Shown here: in pieces, positions 51,864 to 60,882 of the stretch | Numbering within the stretch: position 1 is the stretch's first letter | Layout of the letters: the number at the start of each line of letters is the position of its first letter | The notes under the pieces: model-generated | What the model was told of the DNA's origin: nothing | Database searches by the model: none | What the model saw: the letters and a program-made list of their open reading frames with translations, nothing else | Made by a program: the position numbers and the translations under genes | NCBI GenBank assembly: GCA_018228645.1 | Contig: CP073693.1 | Location: forward strand, 186,001 to 250,000 | Source of the DNA: Clostridiaceae bacterium Marseille-Q4143 | Lineage (GTDB): Bacteria; Bacillota; Clostridia; Lachnospirales; Lachnospiraceae | Length of the DNA stretch: 64,000 nt | Reading direction: 5' to 3'

Positions 51864-53546
51864 TCAAATATTTCCTTTATATTGAAGTGCCAGCCGTTTC
51901 ATCTCCCGGGCATTATCCCTGACTGCGTCCGTGATCTCTGCTCCCCCCAGGATTCTCGCCAGTTCTTCTGTCATCTCCTGTCCGGAAAGCTTTCGGATAC
52001 GGGTCTCCGTGCTTCCGTCTACCGCTTGCTTCTCAATGCAGAAATGGCTGTCCGCCATGGCTGCCAGCTGTGCCAGATGGGTGATGCAGATGACCTGTCT
52101 GCTTCTTCCGATCAAAGAAAGCTTTTCTGATACTTTCTGTGCTGTTCTTCCGCTGATACCGGTGTCAATCTCATCAAAAATCACCGTATCAATAGCATCC
52201 TGGTCCGCCAGCACCGTCTTAATCGCCAACATAACTCTGGAAAGCTCTCCTCCTGATGCAATCCTGCCGAGCGGCTTGATCGGTTCGCCCGGATTGGTGG
52301 AAATCAAAAACTCCGCATCATCCCAGCCATCCGCCCCCGGCTGTCCGGTCTCCTGCACCTGAATCTCAAATCTCACATCGAGGAAATTGAGCTCCGACAA
52401 TTCTTTCAACATCAGTTTTTCCAGTTCTGCTGCTGCCTTTTTCCGGATCCCATGAGCTTTTTTACACCAGTCTTCCAGCTCCTGCGCCGCCTTCCCGTAC
52501 TCCTTTTCCAGCTGCTGTTTCCGTTCTTCCAGATGGAGAAGGAAATCCAGGCGTTCCTGCTGCTTTGCTGCATATATACGAATCTTCTCCATGGAATCTC
52601 CGTACTTGGACTTCAGATGGTTGATCAGATTCAGCCGCTCTTCTGTCTCTGCGAAATCCTGTTCAGAAAAATCCATCTCTTCCATATAATCATCCAGCTC
52701 TCTGGCAAAGTCTGCCAGCATGCTGTCAATCTGCTGCAGCTGTTCTGATAACGGTTCCAGCGCACTGTCATAATGAGTCACACTGCTTAACTCTCTGCAG
52801 GATCTTCCGGTCAGATCAGAGGCGGAAGTTTCCTCGCCCACGCAAAGTGCTCGTACCGTTCCCAGCGCTTCCATGATCCGGCGGCTGTTGACCATCCGGC
52901 GATAATCCTGCTCCAGACACTCATCTTCTCCGTCTTTCAGTTTTGCCTCTTCAATCTCATTTAATTCAAATTCCAACAGGGATTGTTCCCGGTTTCGCTC
53001 CGTCTCGTCCATACCTGCTGCTTCCAGTTCGGTTTTCAGCTTTCGGCACCGTTTCCAACATTCATTTAAGGACGCTTTCACCGGATCGAGCGTTTCGTGG
53101 GTATAAGAATCCAGAATTTCCAGATGTTTTCGTTTATTGAGCAGTGACTGATGTTCATGCTGTCCGTGAATATCAATGAGCATGGAGGAAATCTCCTTCA
53201 GCACCGCCGTGCTCACAGTCTCTCCGTTCAGCCTGCAGATACTTCTGCTGCCAGACAGTTTCCGGGAAAGAATCACCTGTCCATCCTCCACCGGAATCTC
53301 CAGCTCGGAAAGTCTCTTTAAAAGTTCCGGCCGATCGGTCTCAAAGATCAGCTCCGCCAAAGCATAATCCGCATCTTCACGGATCATTTCCTTTGATACT
53401 TTTCCTCCCAGTGCCATTGTCATGGAACCGATCAGAATCGATTTTCCGGCGCCGGTCTCTCCGGTCAGAATATTAAGTCCTTCAGCGAAATCAATCTCTG
53501 CCTCCCGGATCAACGCCAGATTTTTTACATGAAGATGAAGCAGCAT
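51864..53546 (-). CDS. recN: DNA repair protein RecN
   Basis: A 560-residue SMC-like ATPase. Walker A is NILTGETGAGKSILIGS (about 28-43), a long coiled coil with hinge fills the middle, and the C-terminal part has the signature ASGGELSRVMLAIK and Walker B TVIFDEIDTGISG. It acts early in double-strand-break repair. It lies between argR and spoIVB as in Bacillus. Confidence 0.96.
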   Translation of the reverse strand: MLLHLHVKNLALIREAEIDFAEGLNILTGETGAGKSILIGSMTMALGGKVSKEMIREDADYALAELIFETDRPELLKRLSELEIPVEDGQVILSRKLSGSRSICRLNGETVSTAVLKEISSMLIDIHGQHEHQSLLNKRKHLEILDSYTHETLDPVKASLNECWKRCRKLKTELEAAGMDETERNREQSLLEFELNEIEEAKLKDGEDECLEQDYRRMVNSRRIMEALGTVRALCVGEETSASDLTGRSCRELSSVTHYDSALEPLSEQLQQIDSMLADFARELDDYMEEMDFSEQDFAETEERLNLINHLKSKYGDSMEKIRIYAAKQQERLDFLLHLEERKQQLEKEYGKAAQELEDWCKKAHGIRKKAAAELEKLMLKELSELNFLDVRFEIQVQETGQPGADGWDDAEFLISTNPGEPIKPLGRIASGGELSRVMLAIKTVLADQDAIDTVIFDEIDTGISGRTAQKVSEKLSLIGRSRQVICITHLAQLAAMADSHFCIEKQAVDGSTETRIRKLSGQEMTEELARILGGAEITDAVRDNAREMKRLALQYKGNI

Positions 53547-53557
53547 GTTCTCTCCTC

Positions 53558-54016
53558 CTATGCTTTTCCGTCTACAATTTTCTTCAGTTCATCCATCACC
53601 GCTTCGGTGTCTTCCTGTGTACGGATGACACACATAACCGTATCATCCCCTGCGACACAGCCAAGGATTTCCTTCCAGTTAATATTATCCAGTGCTGTTG
53701 CCAGTGCCATCGCCATGCCGGATACCGTCTTGATCACCAGAATATTCTGTGCGGAATCCATGGAAACAAAGGCTTCCCGTAAGATTCCCACATATTTTTC
53801 CGACATCTGATGCTGTACACCGTTTAACAGCGCATATTTCTGTTTTCCATCTCTGGCCGGGACTTTGGAAAGCTTTAATTTTCTGATATCTCTGGACACT
53901 GTTGCCTGTGTCACCTGAAATCCTGCATTTCTTAAATGTTCCGCCAGTTCATCCTGCGTCTCAATATCATACTGATTAATCAGTTCAATGATCTTCTCAT
54001 GTCTCTTATCTTTCAT
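53558..54016 (-). CDS. argR: Arginine repressor ArgR
   Basis: A 152-residue ArgR/AhrC: N-terminal winged helix (DELAEHLRNAGFQVTQATVS) and C-terminal hexamerisation/arginine-binding domain with VAGDDTVMCVIRTQED. It controls arginine synthesis and breakdown. Located in the conserved tlyA-nadK-argR-recN run. Confidence 0.95.
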   Translation of the reverse strand: MKDKRHEKIIELINQYDIETQDELAEHLRNAGFQVTQATVSRDIRKLKLSKVPARDGKQKYALLNGVQHQMSEKYVGILREAFVSMDSAQNILVIKTVSGMAMALATALDNINWKEILGCVAGDDTVMCVIRTQEDTEAVMDELKKIVDGKA

Positions 54017-54046
54017 GACTTCTCTCTGCCGCCCTTTTTGTCTCCG

Positions 54047-54883
54047 TCATCGCCTGCTCAGCTTATCCCGGAGCACCTCCAGAAAGCTTACCTGGTTGAT
54101 CTTGAGAATTTTTGTCACCTCACAGGACTTGTGAATCTCCACATAATCTCCTGTCTTCAGTTCTTCACAGGTATCTCCGTCAAATGTCACGCAGGCCTCA
54201 TCCGGCCCGTTTCTTCTTCCTTCCCCGATTTCAATTCTGATCCGGTCATCCCCTGAAAACACAATACTTCTGGAATTCAGCGTATGCGGACAGATAGGTG
54301 TCAGCACCAGCATGGATGCTGTCGGTGATACAATCGGGCCTCCTGCTGACAGGCTGTATCCGGTAGAACCGGTAGGTGTGGACACAATCATGCCATCTGC
54401 GGTAAAGGAATTCAAATACTCGTCATTGACATACACATCATAATTGACCACCCTGAGGTTGCCGCTTCGGTTCATCACAATATCATTAAGCGCCAGATCA
54501 TGGAATGTCTGCTTTCCTTCCCTGTAGACCGTTCCTTCCAGCATCATGCGGTTCTCTACGGTATAGCACCCTTCAATCAGCCGGTCCAGTGCCGACGTCA
54601 CATTCTGTTCTTCAATCTCAGCGAGATATCCCAGATGTCCCAGATTAATTCCAAGAAACGGAATCTTTCTGCCTGCCAGATCTCTGGCTGCCCGGAGAAG
54701 AGTGCCGTCCCCTCCGAGTACCAGAATGCCATCCACATCCTGCCCCACTTCCGGATCGTAGGAATCCTTTCCCTTCCGGATCAGACATTTCTGTCCGTGC
54801 GCAGTCAGATACTCTGCAATCTCTCCGGACAGTCTTATGCATTCTTCCTTATCACTGTTTGCAATAATGTAAAAAATTTTCAT
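54047..54883 (-). CDS. nadK: NAD kinase
   Basis: A 278-residue NAD kinase. GGDGTLLRAARDLAG (about 57-71) carries the catalytic GGDGT, ALNDIVMNRSG is the NE/D motif and STPTGSTGYSLSAGGP the second glycine motif. It makes NADP. In Clostridia nadK is inserted between tlyA and argR, as here. Confidence 0.96.
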   Translation of the reverse strand: MKIFYIIANSDKEECIRLSGEIAEYLTAHGQKCLIRKGKDSYDPEVGQDVDGILVLGGDGTLLRAARDLAGRKIPFLGINLGHLGYLAEIEEQNVTSALDRLIEGCYTVENRMMLEGTVYREGKQTFHDLALNDIVMNRSGNLRVVNYDVYVNDEYLNSFTADGMIVSTPTGSTGYSLSAGGPIVSPTASMLVLTPICPHTLNSRSIVFSGDDRIRIEIGEGRRNGPDEACVTFDGDTCEELKTGDYVEIHKSCEVTKILKINQVSFLEVLRDKLSRR

Positions 54884-54892
54884 CTCTGTTCA

Positions 54893-55696
54893 CTACAGCG
54901 CCTGATGGGCCTGCTCCACAATTGCCTTCGGATCGACCGGCATGTTTTCGCAGGCAATGCCTTCCTCATGATTCTTCAGATGAACCAGATATTCAATATT
55001 TCCTTCCGGTCCCTTAATGGGTGAAAATTCCAGATTCAGAATCTGAAAACCAATGCCTGACGCATATGCCAGGATACGCTCCACCACTTCCAGGTGAACC
55101 GCTTTGTCTCTGACAACACCCTTCTTCCCAACCTGCTCTCTTCCTGCTTCAAACTGTGGTTTGATCAGGGCAACAATCTCTCCATCCGGAGTCAGAAGTG
55201 CTTTTACCGGCTCCAGTACCTTGGTCAGAGAAATAAATGCCACATCAATGGATGAGAACTCAATGGGCTCCGCTATCTGCTCTCTTGTCACATAACGGAT
55301 ATTGGTCTTTTCCATGCACACCACACGCTCATCCTGGCGCAGTTTCCATGCAAGCTGTCCGTTTCCCACATCCACTGCATAGACCTTTTTCGCTCCGTTC
55401 TGCAGCATGCAGTCGGTAAATCCGCCTGTGGAAGCACCTACATCCATGCATACTTTTCCTTCCAGTGTCACATCGAAATGGGTCATGGCCTTCTCAAGCT
55501 TCAGGCCACCGCGGCTTACATATTTCAGCGGACTGCCCTTGACTTCAATGACCACTTTCTCCGGAAATGAGGTTCCAGCCTTGTCTTCTCTCTGTCCATC
55601 TACGAATACTTCTCCGGCCATGATGATTGCCTTGGCTTTTTCCCGGGACTCTGCAAGGCCCCGTTCTACCATCAGCACATCCAATCTTGTCTTCAT
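54893..55696 (-). CDS. tlyA: TlyA family rRNA 2'-O-methyltransferase
   Basis: A 267-residue protein: S4 RNA-binding domain at about 3-60 (RLDVLMVERGLAESREKAKA) and an FtsJ-like methyltransferase (VCMDVGASTGGFTDCMLQNG). TlyA methylates riboses in 16S and 23S rRNA in mycobacteria. Its ATG overlaps the dxs stop by 4 nt. Confidence 0.94.
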   Translation of the reverse strand: MKTRLDVLMVERGLAESREKAKAIIMAGEVFVDGQREDKAGTSFPEKVVIEVKGSPLKYVSRGGLKLEKAMTHFDVTLEGKVCMDVGASTGGFTDCMLQNGAKKVYAVDVGNGQLAWKLRQDERVVCMEKTNIRYVTREQIAEPIEFSSIDVAFISLTKVLEPVKALLTPDGEIVALIKPQFEAGREQVGKKGVVRDKAVHLEVVERILAYASGIGFQILNLEFSPIKGPEGNIEYLVHLKNHEEGIACENMPVDPKAIVEQAHQAL

Positions 55697-57576
55697 CTTC
55701 TGCCATCCTCCTTCGGACAGGTTACATATTTTTCAATAATCCGTTTGGTCACGGATTCTGCATCAATTCCTACTTCTTCATAGAGAAGCGCCACATTGCC
55801 ATGCTCCACATATTCATCCGGCAGAGCAATCGTAAGAACATGTACCGGAATTTCCTGTTCCTGTACATAGTCGCGCACTTTCTCGCCATATCCGCCGCTT
55901 CTCACATTTTCTTCCATCGTCACGATCAGTCGATGGTCCTTTGCCAGCTCCTTTACCACATCCGTATCAATGGGTTTTACAAAACGTGCATTGACCAGCG
56001 TACAGCTGTAACCGATCTCTTTTAACCGATGGCGGACTACTTCTGCCGTCTTCACCATGCTGCCCACTGCCAGAAGTGCAATATCTTCCTCTTCGTAAAG
56101 GATCTCACTCTTACCGTAAACAATCGGGTGACGGAATTCCCGCAGACCGTCATAGGCCTCTCCTCTCGGATACCGAAGAGCAATCGGGCCGTCAAACTCC
56201 ACGGCAAACTTCAGCATATCTGACAGCTCCCATTTATTCTTCGGAGCCATGATATGCATATTCGGGATGCTGGACAGATACGACAGGTCAAAAATTCCCT
56301 GATGAGTCTCACCGTCACTTCCTACCAGCCCCGCACGGTCAATGGCAAATACCACCGGCAGATTCTGGATACAGACATCATGGAGTACCTGGTCATATGC
56401 TCTCTGCAGGAAAGAAGAATAGACAGCAAAGATCGGGCGCATGCCTCCTGCTGCCAGTCCTGCTGCAAAAGTTACCGCATGTTCTTCCGCAATTCCCACA
56501 TCAAAGAAACGCTCCGGGTAGATGTTTTTAAAACGTTTCAGGCCCGTTCCATCCGGCATAGCCGCCGTAATTGCCACAACCTTCTCATTTCTCTGTCCCA
56601 GTTTTACCATACAGGTAGAAAATACATCCTGATAGTTGGCCTTCTTCCGTTTATTTTTCGGAAGTCCTGTTTCGATATCAAATGGTTCTGCTCCGTGGAA
56701 TCTGGCCGGATGCCGCTCCGCCGGTACAAATCCTTTTCCTTTCTTAGTAAGTACATGGACAAGCACAGCGCCTTTGACGCGCTTTGCTTTCTTCAAAACT
56801 TCCTGTAGTTTACCGATATCATGGCCATCCACAGGGCCTAAGTAGGTCACGCCCATATCCTCAAAGAACATTCCAGGAATAAAGAGCTGCTTCAACCCGC
56901 TCTTCGTCTTCTTTAGCTGATTTGCCAGATGATTTCCACCCGGAATCCGGTTTAAAGACTGCTCTACGCCACTCTTAAAATTCGTATATACTTCGTTGGT
57001 ACGAAGACCGTTCAGGTACTCCGACATTCCTCCGACATTTTCCGCAATGGACATATTATTATCATTAAGGATAATAATGAAATTCTTCTTCAAGCGGGAT
57101 GCATTATTCAATGCCTCATATGCCATGCCGCCGGTCAGAGCACCATCTCCGATCACGGAAATTACATGCTCATCGCCACCGCACAGGTCACGCGCAGCCA
57201 CCAGACCAATCCCCGCAGAGATGGAAGTGGAACTGTGTCCGGTGTCAAAACAGTCACAGTCACTCTCTTTTCTCTTCGGAAATCCACTCATGCCGCCATA
57301 TTTTCGAAGTTCATCAAAGCCGCTTTTACGTCCGGTCAGGAGCTTATGCGTGTAGGACTGATGGCCCACATCCCATACGACTTTATCCTTCGGAAAATCA
57401 AAACAAAGATGGAGTGCCATCGTAAGCTCCACCACTCCCAGGTTAGAAGCCAAATGTCCCCCGGTCTGACTGATCTTTGTAATCAGGAACTGCCGGATCT
57501 CTTCCGCCAGCTGCTCATATTCTTCCGGCGGAATCTTCTTAATATCATTTACCTGATTGATCTTTTCCAGTACCAT
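55693..57576 (-). CDS. dxs: 1-deoxy-D-xylulose-5-phosphate synthase
   Basis: A 627-residue ThDP enzyme, first step of the MEP isoprenoid pathway. The ThDP-binding motif is VIGDGALTGGMAYEALNNA, and GIAEEHAVTFAAGLA and VFAIDRAGLVG are family landmarks. It overlaps tlyA by 4 nt and follows ispA by 12 nt. Confidence 0.97.
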   Translation of the reverse strand: MVLEKINQVNDIKKIPPEEYEQLAEEIRQFLITKISQTGGHLASNLGVVELTMALHLCFDFPKDKVVWDVGHQSYTHKLLTGRKSGFDELRKYGGMSGFPKRKESDCDCFDTGHSSTSISAGIGLVAARDLCGGDEHVISVIGDGALTGGMAYEALNNASRLKKNFIIILNDNNMSIAENVGGMSEYLNGLRTNEVYTNFKSGVEQSLNRIPGGNHLANQLKKTKSGLKQLFIPGMFFEDMGVTYLGPVDGHDIGKLQEVLKKAKRVKGAVLVHVLTKKGKGFVPAERHPARFHGAEPFDIETGLPKNKRKKANYQDVFSTCMVKLGQRNEKVVAITAAMPDGTGLKRFKNIYPERFFDVGIAEEHAVTFAAGLAAGGMRPIFAVYSSFLQRAYDQVLHDVCIQNLPVVFAIDRAGLVGSDGETHQGIFDLSYLSSIPNMHIMAPKNKWELSDMLKFAVEFDGPIALRYPRGEAYDGLREFRHPIVYGKSEILYEEEDIALLAVGSMVKTAEVVRHRLKEIGYSCTLVNARFVKPIDTDVVKELAKDHRLIVTMEENVRSGGYGEKVRDYVQEQEIPVHVLTIALPDEYVEHGNVALLYEEVGIDAESVTKRIIEKYVTCPKEDGRR

Positions 57577-57588
57577 TCTTTATCCCCT

Positions 57589-58476
57589 TTATTTTTCTCT
57601 GTAAATCAGAGACTTTATCAGTTCCAGCAGAAACTCATTTTCATACGGAAGTGCTTTCAGATGCTCAATGGCCCTTTCAGAAATCTCTTCCACATCCTTC
57701 GACGCCTGCTCAAGTCCATGAATCGTCACATAGGTAGTCTTCTCATTCCGGTCATCGCTGTTGATCGGTTTTCCCAATGTCTCCAGTGTACTGGTCACAT
57801 CAAGAATATCATCCCGGATCTGAAATGCCAGTCCTACATCGGAAGCGATCTTCTCAACAGCTTCCACTTCCTCATCCGACGCGCCTGCCAGCACAGCTCC
57901 CACCATCATGGATGCCTCCAGAAGCGCACCTGTCTTCAGCTCATAGATAAAATCCAGCTTCTCCTGGTCGATGGCTCTGCCTGTAGACTGTACATCCACC
58001 ACCTGTCCGCCAATCATACCATAGATACCTGCTTTTCTTCCAAGGATTCGCAGTGCCTTCGCCACTCTCTCCGGATCCTCTCCACAGTCAAATGCTGTCA
58101 TGGCAGTCTCAAACGCATAGTTCAGAAGACCGTCACCGGCCAGCACACCCATGGCATGTCCGTATTTCGCATGAGTTGTCAGTTTTCCTCTCCGATACTG
58201 GTCATTGTCCATGGCTGGAAGATCATCATGTACAAGAGAATAAGTGTGTACCATCTCGATAGCTGCCATCAGCGGAAGAATCACTCTTCCGGTACCGCCG
58301 AACATCCGGTATGTCTCATGCATCAGAAGCGGACGGAGTCTCTTGCCTCCTGCCATGACGCTGTAATTCATGGCTTCCATAATTGCTTTCTGTGTGCCGC
58401 TCTCCTCCGGCAGAAATGTCTTTACTACATTTTCTGTCCATGCTGTTCTATCTGCCAGTTCCTCATGAAAATTCAT
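57589..58476 (-). CDS. ispA: Polyprenyl (farnesyl/geranylgeranyl) diphosphate synthase
   Basis: A 295-residue trans-prenyl synthase. The two aspartate motifs are VHDDLPAMDND (about residue 84) and FQIRDDILDVT (about 220). GGKRLRPLL is the IPP-binding motif. The chain length is probably C15, with small residues upstream of the first motif (MVHTYS) not fully decisive. ATG 58476 is chosen since GAGGAGGG lies 8 nt upstream; the earlier ATG 58494 has no site. It overlaps xseB by 14 nt. Confidence 0.93.
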   Translation of the reverse strand: MNFHEELADRTAWTENVVKTFLPEESGTQKAIMEAMNYSVMAGGKRLRPLLMHETYRMFGGTGRVILPLMAAIEMVHTYSLVHDDLPAMDNDQYRRGKLTTHAKYGHAMGVLAGDGLLNYAFETAMTAFDCGEDPERVAKALRILGRKAGIYGMIGGQVVDVQSTGRAIDQEKLDFIYELKTGALLEASMMVGAVLAGASDEEVEAVEKIASDVGLAFQIRDDILDVTSTLETLGKPINSDDRNEKTTYVTIHGLEQASKDVEEISERAIEHLKALPYENEFLLELIKSLIYREK

Positions 58477-58681
58477 GGGTATGTCCCTCCTCATCTATCT
58501 GAAGCATCTGCTTCTCCACATGATCAATATTTTCACTGCATTTTTTCAGGAGTTTCATCCCCTGCTCATACAAAGCAAAGGATTCCTCCAGAGAAACGTC
58601 TCTGTCCTGAAGCCGTTCCAGAAGAAGCTCTATCTGATCGAAGGCCTCTTCCAAACGGAATTTATCTTCCATCTTCTCTGC
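58463..58681 (-). CDS. xseB: Exodeoxyribonuclease VII small subunit
   Basis: A 72-residue helical protein: FRLEEAFDQIELLLERLQDR and SLEESFALYEQGMKLLKKC are the XseB signature. It binds the large subunit in several copies. ATG 58681 overlaps xseA by 20 nt and fits the family start. Confidence 0.94.
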   Translation of the reverse strand, partial: AEKMEDKFRLEEAFDQIELLLERLQDRDVSLEESFALYEQGMKLLKKCSENIDHVEKQMLQIDEEGHTHEFS

Positions 58682-59909
58682 CATCTGATTCCTTTCTGCC
58701 CGAACCGGACGCATATACCGCAGTCGTCTTCGCTGCCACCACTCCGTCTGCCAGATGAATTTTCAGCATTTTTCCGGGTGCCGTCTGTGAAATACCGGTC
58801 AGGGCACGCCCTGTCTCGTCTTCTATATAGGAATACCCCTGCTGAAGTTTTTTAAGCGGTGACATACCGTCCAGCCGTTCTGCATACAGCGCTGCCGTAT
58901 GCTTCCGTTCGATAAGTTTTTGCTCCATGGTCCTTCTTAGCCTGTCCTCCAGATCTGCCGCATGCTGTTTTTTCTCTCGCAGCTGGTATTCAGGACTTGC
59001 CTGCTGAAGCCGCAGCCTTAAAAACTCTGCTTTCTGTCTGCACTGCAGTATTTTCTGTTCCACACGGTCCGCCAGCTGATTCCGATACAGCTCCAGTCCG
59101 CTCATCAGCTGCCGGTATTCGACAACAGCCAGTTCTGCCGCCGCTGATGGAGTCGGTGCACGGCGATCCGCCACCAGGTCTGCAATGGTCGTGTCCGTCT
59201 CATGCCCGACTGCTGATATCACAGGTGTCCGGCATTCAAAAATGGCACGCGCCACTTTTTCTTCATTAAATGCCCAGAGATCCTCAATAGAGCCGCCGCC
59301 GCGGCCTACAATCATCACATCCACGCCATATTCATCCAGCGTGCGGATGCCCTGTACGATACTGTCCGCCGCATTTTCTCCCTGCACCAGTGCCGGATAA
59401 AGGATCAGCTGCACAAACGGATTTCTCCGGCGGGTAATATTCATAATATCCCGGACAGCGGCTCCCGTGGGTGCTGTCACCACACCTATCTTCCGGCTGT
59501 ACAACGGAATGGGCTGCTTGAACTCCGGGGCGAACATGCCCATCTCTTCCAGTTCTTTCTTCAGTCTCTCATAACGAAGGTAAAGATCGCCTTCTCCGTC
59601 GGGTACAATTTCTTTCGCATATAGCTGATATCTTCCGTCCCGCTCATAGACGCTGACTGCACCCAGTACAATGACTTTCTGACCTTCCTGCATCCGAAAG
59701 TGAAGCCCTTTTACCCGGTCACCTGCAAACATGACGCAGGCAATGGCTCCGCTCTCATCCTTCAGTGAAAAATAAATATGTCCGGACGTATGATATTTAC
59801 AGTTGGATACCTCGCCCTTCACATAGATTCTTGCCAGCATGAAATCCTGGGTAAACATATTTTTAATATACCGGTTGACCTGCGCCACCGAATATACATT
59901 TTTTGCCAT
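58662..59909 (-). CDS. xseA: Exodeoxyribonuclease VII large subunit
   Basis: A 415-residue nuclease with an N-terminal OB domain (about 5-100, IYVKGEVSNCKYHTSGHIYF), the catalytic domain with VIVGRGGGSIEDLWAFNEE and ISAVGHETDTTIADLVADRR quoted in part, then a long coiled coil. It degrades single-stranded DNA. folD, present between nusB and xseA in Bacillus, is missing here. Confidence 0.96.
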   Translation of the reverse strand: MAKNVYSVAQVNRYIKNMFTQDFMLARIYVKGEVSNCKYHTSGHIYFSLKDESGAIACVMFAGDRVKGLHFRMQEGQKVIVLGAVSVYERDGRYQLYAKEIVPDGEGDLYLRYERLKKELEEMGMFAPEFKQPIPLYSRKIGVVTAPTGAAVRDIMNITRRRNPFVQLILYPALVQGENAADSIVQGIRTLDEYGVDVMIVGRGGGSIEDLWAFNEEKVARAIFECRTPVISAVGHETDTTIADLVADRRAPTPSAAAELAVVEYRQLMSGLELYRNQLADRVEQKILQCRQKAEFLRLRLQQASPEYQLREKKQHAADLEDRLRRTMEQKLIERKHTAALYAERLDGMSPLKKLQQGYSYIEDETGRALTGISQTAPGKMLKIHLADGVVAAKTTAVYASGSGRKESDGREDGR

Positions 59910-59946
59910 ATTGCCTTACTCCCCGGCATCCTGCTGCCGGCATTCT

Positions 59947-60357
59947 TTATTTTCCGGCAATCTTTGCCAGCACGCCGTTGATAAACGCCGGTGACTCATC
60001 TCCGCCGAATTTTTTGGAAAGCTCCACTGCCTCGTTGATGGCTACTTTCTCCGGAATATCTTCATCAAACTTCATCTCATATACCGCAAGGCGCAAAATC
60101 GTCAGATCCACACGTCCCATGCGGGAAGTCTTCCATCCTTTTGCAGATGCATTCAACATCTCGTCGATCTCCGGGATTTTCTCCACAATCTTCTTATATT
60201 TCTCAGTAATATAGGTCTCATCCTTTTCTGCCAGAGTCTCTTCCTCCCTGACTCCGTCAAAATACATGCTCACCTGCTCGTCCATCTCTTCACTGCTGTT
60301 GAACTCCACGCGAAAAAGCAACTGGAACACGTGCTCTCTTAATTCTCGTCTCTTCAT
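59947..60357 (-). CDS. nusB: Transcription antitermination factor NusB
   Basis: A 136-residue all-helical protein: [19 protein letters not shown] and [20 protein letters not shown] are NusB motifs. It works with NusE on rRNA transcription. Followed by xseA after 37 nt. Confidence 0.95.
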   Translation of the reverse strand: MKRRELREHVFQLLFRVEFNSSEEMDEQVSMYFDGVREEETLAEKDETYITEKYKKIVEKIPEIDEMLNASAKGWKTSRMGRVDLTILRLAVYEMKFDEDIPEKVAINEAVELSKKFGGDESPAFINGVLAKIAGK

Positions 60358-60375
60358 CTATATCCTCCATGATAT

Positions 60376-60418
60376 AAGGGACTGCCGCGGAATACGATCT
60401 TTCCCGCAGCAGTCCCTT
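60376..60418 (-). other. Stem-loop between asp23 and nusB
   Basis: AAGGGACTGC (60376-60385) pairs with GCAGTCCCTT (60409-60418), and inner GCGG with CCGC extends the stem past one mismatch. No T-run follows on the minus strand, so a partial terminator or processing site fits better than full termination. Confidence 0.6.
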
Positions 60419-60435
60419 CTCTTTCAAAAGTTCTC

Positions 60436-60810
60436 TTACTCCAGTGCTACACCGGCTACACGTACATTTACTTCAGATACATTCATTCCGGTCATGCTCT
60501 CAATGGCTGATTTTACTTTTTCCTGAACTGCACCGGACACTGCCAGAATATTCGCCTCGAATTTCAGAATCAGTGTCAGATCCACCTTTACATCCGTGTC
60601 TGTCACTTCTACTTTCACGCCCTTGGACAGGCTCTTCATTCCCATCTTGGCTACCAGTTCATTTTTAATATTTCCTGCCATGGATGCAACACCCTTGACT
60701 TCAGTTGCTGCCATTCCGGCAATGATTGCTACTACTTCATCTGCAATCTGCACTGTACCTTTCTCTGCGTCCTCCTGGAGAACATGGGTGGCTCTGTCTA
60801 ATTTTTCCAT
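60436..60810 (-). CDS. Asp23/Gls24 family envelope stress protein
   Basis: A 124-residue Asp23/Gls24 (YqhY-like) protein: GTVQIADEVVAIIAGMAATE, GVKVEVTDTDVKVDLTLILK and GMNVSEVNVRVAGV. In Bacillus YqhY lies directly before nusB and influences fatty-acid synthesis through acetyl-CoA carboxylase. ATG 60810 follows TTAGGAGG; the longer frame adds 15 unlike residues. Confidence 0.93.
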   Translation of the reverse strand: MEKLDRATHVLQEDAEKGTVQIADEVVAIIAGMAATEVKGVASMAGNIKNELVAKMGMKSLSKGVKVEVTDTDVKVDLTLILKFEANILAVSGAVQEKVKSAIESMTGMNVSEVNVRVAGVALE

Positions 60811-60882
60811 ACCGGCACCTCCTAAAAAACCATACCTTTCAGTTAAGTATACCAAAACTTGTTCCCTTTGAAAAGGGGCAAA

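Noticed and set aside
57166..58758. 530-codon plus-strand open frame
   Set aside because: Antisense across dxs, ispA and xseB, all with intact family motifs; no ribosome binding site or protein motif.
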